Below, one piece after another: positions 45,039 through 54,368 of a stretch of DNA of 64,000 bases. Made by a program: the position numbers and the translations under genes. This DNA is from Mycolicibacterium sp. CBMA 226 (GTDB lineage: Bacteria; Actinomycetota; Actinomycetes; Mycobacteriales; Mycobacteriaceae). The stretch covers positions 26,727 through 90,726 of the forward strand of contig NZ_VTGY01000021.1 in assembly GCF_009729075.1 (NCBI RefSeq). Reading direction: 5' to 3'. Below the pieces are notes generated by a model that was not told the origin of the DNA, made no database searches, and was given only the letters and a program-made list of their open reading frames with translations. The first letter of the stretch is position 1. Every line of letters starts with the position of its first letter.

Positions 45039-48000
45039 ATGTCGTCTGACGACCGTAACGAGCGGCTTGCAAACCTGATCGCCGATCTATACGCAAGCGA
45101 CGATCAGTTTGCCGCGGCCCGGCCTGACGTAACCATCGCCGCACAGATGGCACAGCCAACACTGCGGCTTATAGAACTCGTCCAAATCGTTATGAAGGGC
45201 TACGCTCAGCGCCCCGCCCTCGCCCAGCGGGCTGCGCGACACGTGACCGACCCAACGACTGGGCGGGTTTCACTTGAACTCCTGGCTCGCTTCGAGAGCA
45301 TCACCTACGAAGAACTGTGGAACCGCGCAAGCCGGCTCGCAACCACGCTGGCCTGCGGACCGGATCCGGCGGTGCGACCCCGAGATCGAGTGTGCCTGTT
45401 GGGATTTGCCAGCATTGACTACGCAATTGTCGAATTGGCCTTGATCCAGCGGGGCGCGGTATCGGTTCCACTCCAGACCGGCGCGCAGGTCACACAATTG
45501 GCGGCGGTGGTCGCCGAGACCGAGCCCACCGTTATTGCCACCAGCGTTGTCGATCTGGCCGATGCCGTCGAGCTGGTGACGAACAGTTCTGCGAGACAGC
45601 TCATCGTGTTCGACTTTCACCCGGACGTCGACGACCATCGCGACGCGGTGGAGGCCGCCCGGGCACGCCTGGCAGAAGCGGGCATTGAGAAAATGTTGCA
45701 CACCCTGCCCGATGAGCTCGACCATGCAAACGCCGAGCCGGCGCCGATATTCGTACCCGACGACGATCCGCTGACGCTGCTCATCTACACATCGGGCAGT
45801 ACCGGCACCCCGAAGGGGGCGAGGTATCCCGAGCGACTGGTGTCAAATTTGTGGCGCGGTGCAATCGTAGCGACGCTCGCACAGGATTGTCCCCCGCCGT
45901 CGATCACCCTCACCTTCATGCCGATGAGCCATGGCGGTGGCCGCGCTCTGCTGTACGGAACGCTCGGCAACGGCGGCACTGCCTATTTCGTTGGCAAACG
46001 CGACCTCTCGACACTCTTGGAAGATCTCGCGCTGGTGCGTCCAACCCAATTGAGTTTCGTGCCACGCATCTGGGAAATGCTCTACCACAAGTTCCGCACC
46101 GCGGTGGAACGCCGCTCGTCCGGCCAGGCAGATACGGCCGACATCGAAAGCGCGGCGTTGAAGGAGATGCGAGAGAAGATTCTCGGAGGCCGGTTCACGA
46201 CCGCGATCACCGGCTCGGCACCCGTGTCGAGCGAAGTCAAAGAGTTTGCCGAAGCGTTACTCGACATCGATCTCATTGACGGCTACGGCGCGACTGAGAC
46301 CGGACCCGTGATGCTCGATGGTTACATCCGGCGCCCACCGGTGATCGACTACAAGCTGATGGACGTACCTGAACTCGGCTACTTCCGCACCGACCGGCCC
46401 TACCCAAGGGGAGAATTGCTCGTCAAGTCGACGATTCTCTTCGACGGCTACTACAAGCAACCCGAAGCGACCGCCGAAGCTTTTGACGCCGAAGGCTTTT
46501 ACCGTACCGGCGATGTGATGGCACAAATTGGCCCTGACCAGTTCGCCTATGTGGATCGGCGCCACAACGTCCTCAAACTCGCACAGGGCGAGTTTGTGAC
46601 CATCTCGAAACTGGAGGCGCTGTACGTCAACAGCGCTCTGGTACAGCAGATCTACGTTTACGGCAACAGTGCGCAGTCGTACCTCCTTGCAGTTGTCGTG
46701 CCTACTGAAGAAGCAATATTTCGGTACAACGCCGACGAGCTCACGCGACTGATCGGCATATCACTCCGGAACACCGCCAAGGCGGCCGGCCTTCAACCGT
46801 ACGAAATCCCCCGCGATTTCATTGTGGAGCCAACACCATTCACGATCGAGGAGGGCCTGCTCACCGGCATCGGAAAGCTGGCGCGGCCGAGGCTGAAGGC
46901 GCGCTATGGCGATCAGTTGGAGAGCATGTACGAAGAACTGGCCCAGCGTCAACAAGACGAGCTGCGGGCACTTCGCGACGGTGCCGCGGAACGGCCAATT
47001 CTTGAAACCGTCTGCCGCGTGGCCAGCGCCGTACTGGGCATCGATGCCGATGGGGTGTCGGGCGACGCGCAATTCACTGGCCTCGGCGGAGATTCCCTGT
47101 CAGCACTGTCATTTGCCAATCTGCTGCGCGATGTGTTCGGAGCCGACGTGCCGGTCGGTGTCATCGTCTCACCGGCAACGAGTATCGGCGCGATTGCCGA
47201 CGTCATTCGGTCTGCGCAGAACTGCTCGGCGGCCCGGCCTACCGCAGCATCGGTCCACGGCCTCGATATCACCGAGGTGTGGGCCCGAGATCTCACCCTG
47301 GACAAGTTCATCGACGCACAAACACTCACCGCCGCAATGACTTTGACTCCTCCGGGCGGGGAGATCAGAACAGTATTGTTGACGGGCGCCACCGGCTTCC
47401 TCGGACGCTACCTGCTCCTGGAATGGCTCGAACGGCTGGAAGCAGTCGACGGCACGTTGATTTGTCTGGTTCGCGCGACCGATAACGCCGCCGCGCGCAA
47501 ACGCCTCGACGAGATCTTCGACAGCGGCGACGCGACGCTGCTCCAGCGGTACCAGACTCTGGCCGCGAAGCACCTCGACGTAATCGCCGGCGACAAGAGC
47601 GAAGTTGACTTTGGTCTCGACCCGAGCACATGGCAGCGGTTGGCCGATACCGTCGATCTGATCATCGATCCGGCTGCCCTGGTCAATCACGTGTTGCCCT
47701 ACCAGCACCTGTTCGGTCCCAATGTCGTCGGTACCGCAGAACTGATCCGCCTCGCCCTCACCACGAAACTCAAGCCGTTCGCCTACGTTTCGACCATCGG
47801 CGTAGTGGTCGGGATCGCTCCAGACGCGCCCACCGAGCAGGCCGACATTCGCGCCATCAGTTCGACCCGCCCAGTGGGCGAAGGCTACGCGAACGGCTAC
47901 GCGAACAGTAAGTGGGCGGGCGAGGTCCTGCTCCGCGAAGCGCATCAGCTGTGCGGATTACCTGTCACGGTGTTCCGATGCGACATGATCCTGGCAGAGC

Positions 48001-48596
48001 CCAAATACGTCGGTCAGCTCAACGTCCCCGACGTGGTGACGCGATGGGTGCTGAGTCTGGTCGCCACCGGGCTGGCGCCCCAGTCGTTCTATCTGACAGA
48101 TCAGGACGGACGCCGTCAACGCGCCCATTTCGACGGCCTGCCGGTGGACTTTGTCGCCGACGCGATCAGCACGCTGGGGGCAAAGACGATCGCTGGGTTC
48201 CATACCTACAACGTTTCCAATCCCCACGACGATGGCATCGGACTCGATGAATTCGTTGATTGGCTGATCGACGCGAACTACCCAATCCAGCGCATCTCAG
48301 ATTACGCCGAGTGGTTGCACCGTTTCGAAACCGCGCTGCGGTCCCTACCGGAGCACCAACGACAGGCGTCGCTGCTGCCGCTCCTGCACAACTATGAACG
48401 TCCCTACGTCCCTCTCCGCGGCGCACTGGCCCCGACCGCTCGATTCCGCACGGCTGTGCAAAACGCAAAAGTGGGTTCTGAGAACGACATCCCACACGTT
48501 TCTGCGGAGATGATCGTCAAGTACGCAACCGACCTGCAAAGGCTGGGTTTGTTGTGCACTGCCGAATCAAATCGTTGTTCAACCACATTGAGGTGA
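45039..48596 (+). CDS. car: Carboxylic acid reductase (adenylation-PCP-reductase)
   Basis: This 1185-aa enzyme reduces carboxylic acids to aldehydes using ATP and NADPH. Domains in order are an adenylation domain (IYTSGSTGTPKG near residues 249-260), a peptidyl carrier domain (LGGDSLS, with phosphopantetheine Ser686) and an SDR-like reductase domain (TGATGFLGR from residue 782, and the YANSK catalytic pair with Tyr954). Length matches mycobacterial CAR/FadD9 enzymes. A strong AGGAGGA site precedes ATG 45039. It needs a phosphopantetheinyl transferase encoded elsewhere. The aldehyde could become an alcohol for the nearby WS/DGAT. Confidence 0.95.
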   Translation: MSSDDRNERLANLIADLYASDDQFAAARPDVTIAAQMAQPTLRLIELVQIVMKGYAQRPALAQRAARHVTDPTTGRVSLELLARFESITYEELWNRASRLATTLACGPDPAVRPRDRVCLLGFASIDYAIVELALIQRGAVSVPLQTGAQVTQLAAVVAETEPTVIATSVVDLADAVELVTNSSARQLIVFDFHPDVDDHRDAVEAARARLAEAGIEKMLHTLPDELDHANAEPAPIFVPDDDPLTLLIYTSGSTGTPKGARYPERLVSNLWRGAIVATLAQDCPPPSITLTFMPMSHGGGRALLYGTLGNGGTAYFVGKRDLSTLLEDLALVRPTQLSFVPRIWEMLYHKFRTAVERRSSGQADTADIESAALKEMREKILGGRFTTAITGSAPVSSEVKEFAEALLDIDLIDGYGATETGPVMLDGYIRRPPVIDYKLMDVPELGYFRTDRPYPRGELLVKSTILFDGYYKQPEATAEAFDAEGFYRTGDVMAQIGPDQFAYVDRRHNVLKLAQGEFVTISKLEALYVNSALVQQIYVYGNSAQSYLLAVVVPTEEAIFRYNADELTRLIGISLRNTAKAAGLQPYEIPRDFIVEPTPFTIEEGLLTGIGKLARPRLKARYGDQLESMYEELAQRQQDELRALRDGAAERPILETVCRVASAVLGIDADGVSGDAQFTGLGGDSLSALSFANLLRDVFGADVPVGVIVSPATSIGAIADVIRSAQNCSAARPTAASVHGLDITEVWARDLTLDKFIDAQTLTAAMTLTPPGGEIRTVLLTGATGFLGRYLLLEWLERLEAVDGTLICLVRATDNAAARKRLDEIFDSGDATLLQRYQTLAAKHLDVIAGDKSEVDFGLDPSTWQRLADTVDLIIDPAALVNHVLPYQHLFGPNVVGTAELIRLALTTKLKPFAYVSTIGVVVGIAPDAPTEQADIRAISSTRPVGEGYANGYANSKWAGEVLLREAHQLCGLPVTVFRCDMILAEPKYVGQLNVPDVVTRWVLSLVATGLAPQSFYLTDQDGRRQRAHFDGLPVDFVADAISTLGAKTIAGFHTYNVSNPHDDGIGLDEFVDWLIDANYPIQRISDYAEWLHRFETALRSLPEHQRQASLLPLLHNYERPYVPLRGALAPTARFRTAVQNAKVGSENDIPHVSAEMIVKYATDLQRLGLLCTAESNRCSTTLR

Positions 48597-48601
48597 CGGT
48601 A

Positions 48602-49507
48602 ATGCTCAACCGCGATTGCTACCCTCACCTCTTCGCCCGGTGTCTGACCTTCGGCAGCATCCAGGTGACGCCACCATTGCCAAACGGCCGGATGATCCAG
48701 CTCGGAGACGGTGAGACCTTCCTGCGTGAGCTGCCCGGCCCGCCCGACTCGATTCCGGTTGTCCTGTTACACGGGGCGTCCATGACGGCCGATGTGAATT
48801 ATGTCGATGTTTATCAACCGCTTTCACAGTCCCATCGGGTCGTTGCGCCGGACGTCAGGATGCACGGCCGGAGCTCGCGCGAAGGCGGATTCACCTTGAA
48901 CGACGCTGCCGACGACGTAGTCGCCTTACTCGACGCGCTCGGTATCGACCGCGCGATCCTGTGCGGGTTCTCGATGGGCGGCGGCATCGCCGCGGATGTG
49001 GTGTCGCGGTACCCGGAGCGGGTCGCCGGTTGCGTGATCTCCGGAACCGCAGCGTGTTACTCGACGCGGCGGCGGGACCGACGGCTCGTAGCGGGTTTGA
49101 ATGCCTTGCGGCGACTGGTGGCCGTCGGAGTCGACCCCTCGCCCGGGCCGCTACTGCTGATGATGACGGGCCGACGGACCGAGTTGGCGTTGCAACGTCA
49201 GGCATGGATGCTCCGCGAATGCTCGCAGAACAAGCTGTCGGATGTCTTGGCGGTCAACGCTCAGCTGCCCATGGTCGATCTCAGGCCCTATTTTGACAAC
49301 GCACCGGAGTGTCCGAGCGAGTACATTCTGCTCACCCGCGACCGCTTGTGCCACCCACAGTTGCAACGCGAACTCGCCGACTTGCTGGGCGCGCACGTCA
49401 CCCCACTCGATGTCGACCACGACTTCCCGGTTACCGATCCGGTGCGTTTTGCCGAATCGGTCGTGGCTGCGGTGGCACGCTTGGACGACCGTCTGAGGGC
49501 GGCCTGA
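48602..49507 (+). CDS. Alpha/beta hydrolase (paralogue of the 54369 gene)
   Basis: This 301-aa hydrolase has the oxyanion motif LLHGASMTADVNY, the nucleophile elbow GFSMGGG and late acidic/histidine residues (LDVDHDF). It is similar over its full length to the hydrolase at 54369-55295, including VTPPLPxGRMIQL and LTRDRLCHPQLQ/LNRDRVCHPQMQ segments. It starts 5 nt after car, so it is likely co-transcribed. It could hydrolyse an ester to provide the acid for CAR. Whether it is an esterase or another hydrolase cannot be read from sequence. Confidence 0.88.
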   Translation: MLNRDCYPHLFARCLTFGSIQVTPPLPNGRMIQLGDGETFLRELPGPPDSIPVVLLHGASMTADVNYVDVYQPLSQSHRVVAPDVRMHGRSSREGGFTLNDAADDVVALLDALGIDRAILCGFSMGGGIAADVVSRYPERVAGCVISGTAACYSTRRRDRRLVAGLNALRRLVAVGVDPSPGPLLLMMTGRRTELALQRQAWMLRECSQNKLSDVLAVNAQLPMVDLRPYFDNAPECPSEYILLTRDRLCHPQLQRELADLLGAHVTPLDVDHDFPVTDPVRFAESVVAAVARLDDRLRAA

Positions 49508-49530
49508 GCTATACCAGCGGACGGTCACGG

Positions 49531-51363
49531 TCAGAACGCGTCGACCGCCAGCTCCATTTCGTCGAGCGCCTGATTCTGGATCGACACCGCTGTCGCGGAC
49601 AGCCGGGGCAGCATGTTCAATGCGAAAAACATTGCCGTCACGATTTTTCCGTCATAGAACGCCTGCTCGTGTTCGGGGCCACCACGCTCGATTGCACCGA
49701 GAGCAACATCTGCCTGCCAGAGCAACAGCCAGCCGATGACGAGGTCGCCCACGGCTAACAGGTAAGGCACAGACTGCATTCCGACGCGATAGACGTCCTG
49801 CGGATTCGTTCGTGACTGCTGCTGATAGTCGACAAGGGTCGACGTCATCGCGCGAACCTCCGCCAGTGCAGTGCGCAGCTGCTCCACCCCTGCGTCGAGT
49901 TGCTCTGGCGGTGGGCCGTCGACGAAGGTCTGCACCTGGCCTAGCAGGTGCCCAAGAGCGACTCCTTGGTCTCGGATGATCTTGCGGAACACGAAATCCT
50001 GCGCCTGAATTGCGGTGGTGCCCTCATACAGTGAGTCGATCTTGGCGTCACGGATGTACTGTTCGACCGGGTAGTCCTGCAGGTAGCCCGACCCGCCCAG
50101 GGTTTGCAGCGACTCGGTCAGGCATTGGTAGGCGCGCTCAGAGGCGACACCTTTCACAATCGGCAACAGCAGGCTGTTGACGCGGCTCGCCAACTCGCTG
50201 TCGGCACCCGAAACTCGTTGGGCCACTGACGCATCTTGATGGGCAGCGGTATAGCAGTACAGAGCACGCAGCCCTTCGGCATAGGCCTTCTGGGTCAGCA
50301 ACGACCGACGCACGTCCGGATGAGCGATGATGGGAACACGAGGTGCTGTCGAGTCTCCCGAGCGGGCCAGATCGGTGCCCTGCACACGTGTCTTGGCGTA
50401 GTCCAGCGCATTCAGATAGCCGGTCGACAAGGTGGCAATTGCCTTGATTCCCACCATCATCCGGGCGAACTCCATGATGTGAAACATCTGTGCAATACCG
50501 TCATGCTGGTCGCCGACCAGCCAGCCGACCGCAGGCTCTCCGGCTAGGCCGAAACTCAACTCGCAGGTAGCTGAAGCCGTCAGTCCCATCTTGTGTTCCA
50601 GACCCGTCACCACCACGCCATTCCGCCGGCCAGGGGCACCGGTCTGTACATCGGGCAGGTACTTCGGCACGAAGAACAGACTGAGCCCTTTAGTCCCTGG
50701 ACGCGCATCGAGGGGTCTGGCCAAGACCAGATGTGCGATGTTCTCGAACAGGTCGTCCGAATCGCCCGAGGTGATGAACCGTTTGACGCCTTCGATGTGC
50801 CAGGTTCCGTCGCTCTGCTCGATCGCCTTCGTGCGCGCAGCGCCGACGTCTGAACCCGCGTCAGGTTCGGTGAGCACCATGGTTGCACCCCATTCGCGCT
50901 CCACGCCGAGCTGCGCCCAGTGCCGCTGCTGCGTGTTGCCCACTCGGTACAGCACGTCGAGCATCGCGGGGCCCACGAGGTAGAAAAACGCGGCGGGCAA
51001 ACTACCGACGAGATGTTCGGTGACCACCGCGGTCACCGCCGCCGGGGTGTGAACGCCGCCGATGTCCTCATGGATACCGATCTTCGACCAACCCCCATCC
51101 ATCCACGCGCGCACCGACGCCTTGAAGCTCTCCGGGAGCGTGACAGTGTGCGTCGCTGGGTCGAACCGCGGCGCACACCTGTCCGATTCGACAAACGATT
51201 CCGCGAGCGGACCTTCGGCCAGGCGCGCTACCTCACCGATCATGGTGCGGACCGTGTCGCCGTCGAGATCAGCGAATTCACCTGTAGCCAAGACGTTTTC
51301 CAGACCCAGCATCTCGAACAAGTTGAACAGCTGGTCGCGAACGTTGGACCGATAGTGCGTCAT
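49531..51363 (-). CDS. fadE: FadE5-like acyl-CoA dehydrogenase
   Basis: This 610-aa large-type acyl-CoA dehydrogenase closely resembles M. tuberculosis FadE5 as I recall it, in length and in blocks such as MVLTEPDAGSDVGA, HIEGVKRFITS and GGSGYLQDYPVEQYIRD. The catalytic glutamate is retained in SLYEGTTAIQ. It starts at ATG 51363 with AGGAGA upstream. FadE5 acts on a broad range of saturated acyl-CoAs. Its promoter region contains an operator-like palindrome at 51395 that matches one next to the adjacent TetR gene. Confidence 0.93.
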   Translation of the reverse strand: MTHYRSNVRDQLFNLFEMLGLENVLATGEFADLDGDTVRTMIGEVARLAEGPLAESFVESDRCAPRFDPATHTVTLPESFKASVRAWMDGGWSKIGIHEDIGGVHTPAAVTAVVTEHLVGSLPAAFFYLVGPAMLDVLYRVGNTQQRHWAQLGVEREWGATMVLTEPDAGSDVGAARTKAIEQSDGTWHIEGVKRFITSGDSDDLFENIAHLVLARPLDARPGTKGLSLFFVPKYLPDVQTGAPGRRNGVVVTGLEHKMGLTASATCELSFGLAGEPAVGWLVGDQHDGIAQMFHIMEFARMMVGIKAIATLSTGYLNALDYAKTRVQGTDLARSGDSTAPRVPIIAHPDVRRSLLTQKAYAEGLRALYCYTAAHQDASVAQRVSGADSELASRVNSLLLPIVKGVASERAYQCLTESLQTLGGSGYLQDYPVEQYIRDAKIDSLYEGTTAIQAQDFVFRKIIRDQGVALGHLLGQVQTFVDGPPPEQLDAGVEQLRTALAEVRAMTSTLVDYQQQSRTNPQDVYRVGMQSVPYLLAVGDLVIGWLLLWQADVALGAIERGGPEHEQAFYDGKIVTAMFFALNMLPRLSATAVSIQNQALDEMELAVDAF

Positions 51364-51394
51364 GGATCTCCTGACCCTCATACACGACATCATC

Positions 51395-51418
51395 TATTGA
51401 CTGCGCATGCAGTCAATA
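51395..51418. promoter_or_regulatory. Operator palindrome upstream of the FadE5-like gene
   Basis: TATTGACTGC and GCAGTCAATA form perfect 10-bp arms around GCAT. The site is 32-55 nt upstream of the ATG. It nearly matches the site at 52345-52366 before the TetR gene, which indicates joint control by that regulator. Confidence 0.75.
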
Positions 51419-51645
51419 ACCATAGTCGAATCACATCCGCGAACCGGCCTGCCTTGAGCGATCGCGGTTCAGCCCGCTAGCGCTACTGTGCTGTCGAGTT
51501 GGCTATGCGTAGCAAGAGGAGTCGAGCTGAGCGTGGTCACCGAACCTTCGGCCGCAACCGGTGGGGTGTCTACAACGTCGATGCCAGCGCCGGCCGCACC
51601 GTTGAAACTTCGGATTTGACCGGCCTCACCGATCTGGTTGGACGA

Positions 51646-52341
51646 TCAGCTCGCCGCAGCGTGAGTGTCCTCGTAGAGCCCGATGAGAACGTCGCGCGTG
51701 ACCGTGGCGACGTGTCCTTCGGGGTCCGTGAGACGTACGAGGTCGTAGCGATCGGCCAGCAGCCCGCCCAGAATGGTGTCGACAAACGCCGCACCGACCT
51801 GTTGCGCCGTGAGCTGGCCATTGGGGTCGAACCACACCCACATCAGCTGCAGCGAACTCCACAGCTGTATGGCCGCCAACTCGACGTTCACCGGACGGAA
51901 GATGCCGTCCTCCGTGCCCTGGCGAATGAATTCTTCGGTCATTCTCACCAGCTCTCGGCGACTGTCGCGCACCTTCTGGAAGTCGGGGCCGAAGGCTAGT
52001 TGTGCCACTTCACGTTGACTCGCAACAGTCAGGTCCCGGTCGGTGGTGAACAGCAGGGCGGCGAAGTAGACCACGGCAGCGACACGCTCGTCAGCCCGGG
52101 TCAATCGCGTGCGCATCTCCTCGAAATGTGCAATATGCCTGGCCGTGCAGTTCTCTTCCAACTCGCGCAACAGCTGAGCCTTCGAACCGAAATGGTAAAC
52201 GATCGTGCCCTGCGACATCTCTAGCTCCGATGCGATATCGCCGAAATTGGTTGCGTGATAGCCACGTTCGGCAACATGCCGAATGAACGTATCGAGGATT
52301 TCCTTACGTCTGCCCGACGGCCGAGGCACAGCACCTCCCAT
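51646..52341 (-). CDS. TetR-family regulator of the FadE5-like/SDR locus
   Basis: This 231-aa regulator has a helix-turn-helix with DIASELEMSQGTIVYHFGSK and a larger C-terminal ligand domain. ATG 52341 was chosen because the operator-like palindrome ends just before it and the longer frame runs through that palindrome. It stands 282 nt upstream of the FadE5-like gene and diverges from the SDR. Matching palindromes in front of itself and of the FadE5-like gene suggest autoregulation plus control of that dehydrogenase. Confidence 0.88.
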   Translation of the reverse strand: MGGAVPRPSGRRKEILDTFIRHVAERGYHATNFGDIASELEMSQGTIVYHFGSKAQLLRELEENCTARHIAHFEEMRTRLTRADERVAAVVYFAALLFTTDRDLTVASQREVAQLAFGPDFQKVRDSRRELVRMTEEFIRQGTEDGIFRPVNVELAAIQLWSSLQLMWVWFDPNGQLTAQQVGAAFVDTILGGLLADRYDLVRLTDPEGHVATVTRDVLIGLYEDTHAAAS

Positions 52342-52344
52342 GAC

Positions 52345-52366
52345 ATTGACTGCGCATTCAGTCGAT
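52345..52366. promoter_or_regulatory. Operator palindrome at the TetR start
   Basis: ATTGACTG and CAGTCGAT lie either side of a 6-nt spacer. It matches the site at 51396-51417 in all but two bases and ends 4 nt before the TetR ATG on its strand, a position suited to repression. Confidence 0.7.
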
Positions 52367-52397
52367 ACTAACCCCAACCAACCTTATCGGAGCGAGC

Positions 52398-52417
52398 GAC
52401 CGACTAAGTGCTCGGTC
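52398..52417. promoter_or_regulatory. Inverted repeat upstream of SDR
   Basis: GACCGA and TCGGTC arms flank CTAAGTGC, 19 nt upstream of the SDR ATG at 52437. It belongs to a different palindrome type from the 22-bp sites and may bind another regulator. Confidence 0.4.
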
Positions 52418-52436
52418 AGTTTTGTAGAGTACGCGC

Positions 52437-53285
52437 ATGACACTGTCCGGGAAGACCATGTTCATCTCCGGTGCCAGCCGTGGCATCGGTTTGGCCATCG
52501 CCAAGAAGTTCGCGGCCGACGGCGCCAACGTCGCGCTGCTCGCCAAGACCGCCGAGCCCCATCCCAAGCTCGAGGGCACCGTCTACACGGCGGCAAAGGA
52601 GATCGAGCAGGTCGGCGGCCAGGCACTGCCGATCGTCGGCGATGTGCGTGACCCCGACTCGGTCACGGCCGCAGTGGCACAGGCCGTCGAGCAGTTCGGC
52701 GCCATCGACATCTGCGTCAACAACGCCTCAGCGATCAACCTGGGCTCCATCGAAGAGGTGCCGATGAAGCGCTTCGACCTGATGAACGGCATCCAGATCC
52801 GCGGCACCTACGCCGTCTCGCAGGCCTGTATCCCCCACATGAAGGGCCGCGAGAACCCCCACATCCTGACGCTGTCGCCGCCGCTGCGCCTCGAGTCCGA
52901 GTGGCTCAAGCCCACCGCCTACATGATGGCGAAGTACGGAATGACGTTGTGTGCGTTGGGCATTGCCGAAGAAATGCGCGCGGCCGGCATCGCGTCGAAC
53001 ACCCTGTGGCCGCGCACCCTGGTCGCCACCGCCGCCGTGCAGAACCTGCTCGGCGGTGACGAGGCGATGGCCAAGGCCCGCAAGCCCGAGGTGTACTCGG
53101 ACGCCGCTTACGCCATCTTCAACAAGCCGGCGCGTGAGTACACCGGTCAGAGCCTCCTGTGCGAGGACGTGCTGCTCGAGTCCGGCGTCACCGACCTGTC
53201 GGTCTACGACTGCGTGCCGGGCGGCGAGCTCGGCGTCGACCTGTGGGTGGACACCCCGAACCCGCCGGGATACACCGGCCCCTAG
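52437..53285 (+). CDS. SDR-family oxidoreductase (HSDL2/Rv3224-like)
   Basis: This 282-aa SDR has ISGASRGIG, NNASAIN, and catalytic Tyr/Lys in YMMAK, with Ser in TLSPP. Length and sequence match M. tuberculosis Rv3224, as I remember it, and the N-terminal domain of HSDL2 proteins. It uses NAD(P) on an unknown acyl or carbonyl substrate. Codon third positions are almost uniformly G/C, more so than in the neighbouring hydrolases. It faces the minus hydrolase across a terminator. Confidence 0.92.
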   Translation: MTLSGKTMFISGASRGIGLAIAKKFAADGANVALLAKTAEPHPKLEGTVYTAAKEIEQVGGQALPIVGDVRDPDSVTAAVAQAVEQFGAIDICVNNASAINLGSIEEVPMKRFDLMNGIQIRGTYAVSQACIPHMKGRENPHILTLSPPLRLESEWLKPTAYMMAKYGMTLCALGIAEEMRAAGIASNTLWPRTLVATAAVQNLLGGDEAMAKARKPEVYSDAAYAIFNKPAREYTGQSLLCEDVLLESGVTDLSVYDCVPGGELGVDLWVDTPNPPGYTGP

Positions 53286-53304
53286 TCAGCGGCCGATCTG
53301 CCCT

Positions 53305-53357
53305 AGCTGTCAGTTGTTGCACGCCAATCCGATTGCGGCGCGCAACAACTGACCGCT
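53305..53357. terminator. Bidirectional hairpin terminator
   Basis: A 12-bp perfect stem (53309-53320 with 53342-53353) extends to 16 bp with one mismatch (53305-53357), around a 21-nt loop. It lies between the convergent SDR and hydrolase and touches the hydrolase stop codon. Confidence 0.6.
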
Positions 53358-54138
53358 ACGCGGTTGCCGGCCTCAAGAGGTCGAAACTTGCTCGAATCTC
53401 ATCGATCACACGCTGAGGATCTTCCGCCCACATCAGATGCCCCACCCCGCTGAGCACGACGGCGCGGCCGCGGGGGACTCGGGCGGCGGTCGCCAGCTGG
53501 TCGGTGACCGACAGCACGATGTCATCCGCCCCGATGATTGAGCAGATCGGCACTGACAGCGAGCCAAGCTCGTCGAACTGAGAGAATTTCGAGCCCCCAC
53601 CGGTCAGCCAGTCGGTCCACGCGTCCACGTTTGTATTGCACGAGTCCTCAACCAAGTTGTCGATCGCGACCATCGGCGGATTCTTGCTCGTCGCCGCGTA
53701 GGCGAGGCGCAGGGCCTCAGAGTTACCGTGTAAGCGAGCCATTGCGGCGCTCATGGCGTCCGTCCCGTCATCGATCACTCCCTGAGCAGGGAAAGGGACA
53801 ACGCCGATCACCATGCTCACCGCTTCTGGGTGATCCAGGGCCATGCGGAGTGCCACACCGCCACCCATGGATGCACCGATCACCGAATACTGGTCAATGC
53901 CCAGCTCCTCCATGAGACTGTGGGCAGCGGCGGCGAGTGCTGGAATTCGGCAGTCGTTTCCTGCGGCCGCCGACCGGCCGAAGCCGGGAAGGTCAATCAG
54001 GATCGAGTGGTAGTCGTCGAATGCCTCGACGAGCTTCTGGTGGCCGCGCCCGGACGACCCGAACCCGTGAATCCACACCAGGTGGACACTGCCGGTCCCC
54101 CGCTCTTCGTAATAGATCCCCGCAGCACTGCTTGGCAT
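53356..54138 (-). CDS. Alpha/beta hydrolase
   Basis: This 260-aa hydrolase has WIHGFGSSGRGH (oxyanion), the nucleophile elbow GASMGGG, an acid-turn aspartate in IIGADDIVL and catalytic His in GVGHLMW. It resembles C-C bond hydrolases and lactonases in overall layout, but the family is broad. It diverges from the hydrolase at 54369. It is not closely similar to the paralogous pair at 48602 and 54369. Confidence 0.87.
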   Translation of the reverse strand: MPSSAAGIYYEERGTGSVHLVWIHGFGSSGRGHQKLVEAFDDYHSILIDLPGFGRSAAAGNDCRIPALAAAAHSLMEELGIDQYSVIGASMGGGVALRMALDHPEAVSMVIGVVPFPAQGVIDDGTDAMSAAMARLHGNSEALRLAYAATSKNPPMVAIDNLVEDSCNTNVDAWTDWLTGGGSKFSQFDELGSLSVPICSIIGADDIVLSVTDQLATAARVPRGRAVVLSGVGHLMWAEDPQRVIDEIRASFDLLRPATA

Positions 54139-54303
54139 TGGTCATACACCTCTGGTTGGTCTCGGCCCGGCGATATTGCTTGTACGTTGACGCATCTCCG
54201 AGTCGGCGCAAAGAGGCGTGACCCGGCTATCAGCGTCCTGGCAAACAAGTAACCATGGCGAATCGTCGCCCGGCGTCGCCGCACTCTTATTGACTGAGTG
54301 CAC

Positions 54304-54314
54304 GGTTAGTAACC
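54304..54314. promoter_or_regulatory. GGTTA-G-TAACC palindrome in divergent hydrolase promoter
   Basis: A perfect 11-bp palindrome sits 55 nt upstream of the hydrolase at 54369, preceded by ATTGACTGAGTGCA at 54289 that recalls the TTGACTG half-site. AGTAACCAT occurs at 54248 and again at 54308. One or more regulators may bind here. Confidence 0.4.
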
Positions 54315-54368
54315 ATACTTGACCCCGTGCCGATATGCGCCCGACCAAGCAACCACAATGAGGTGACC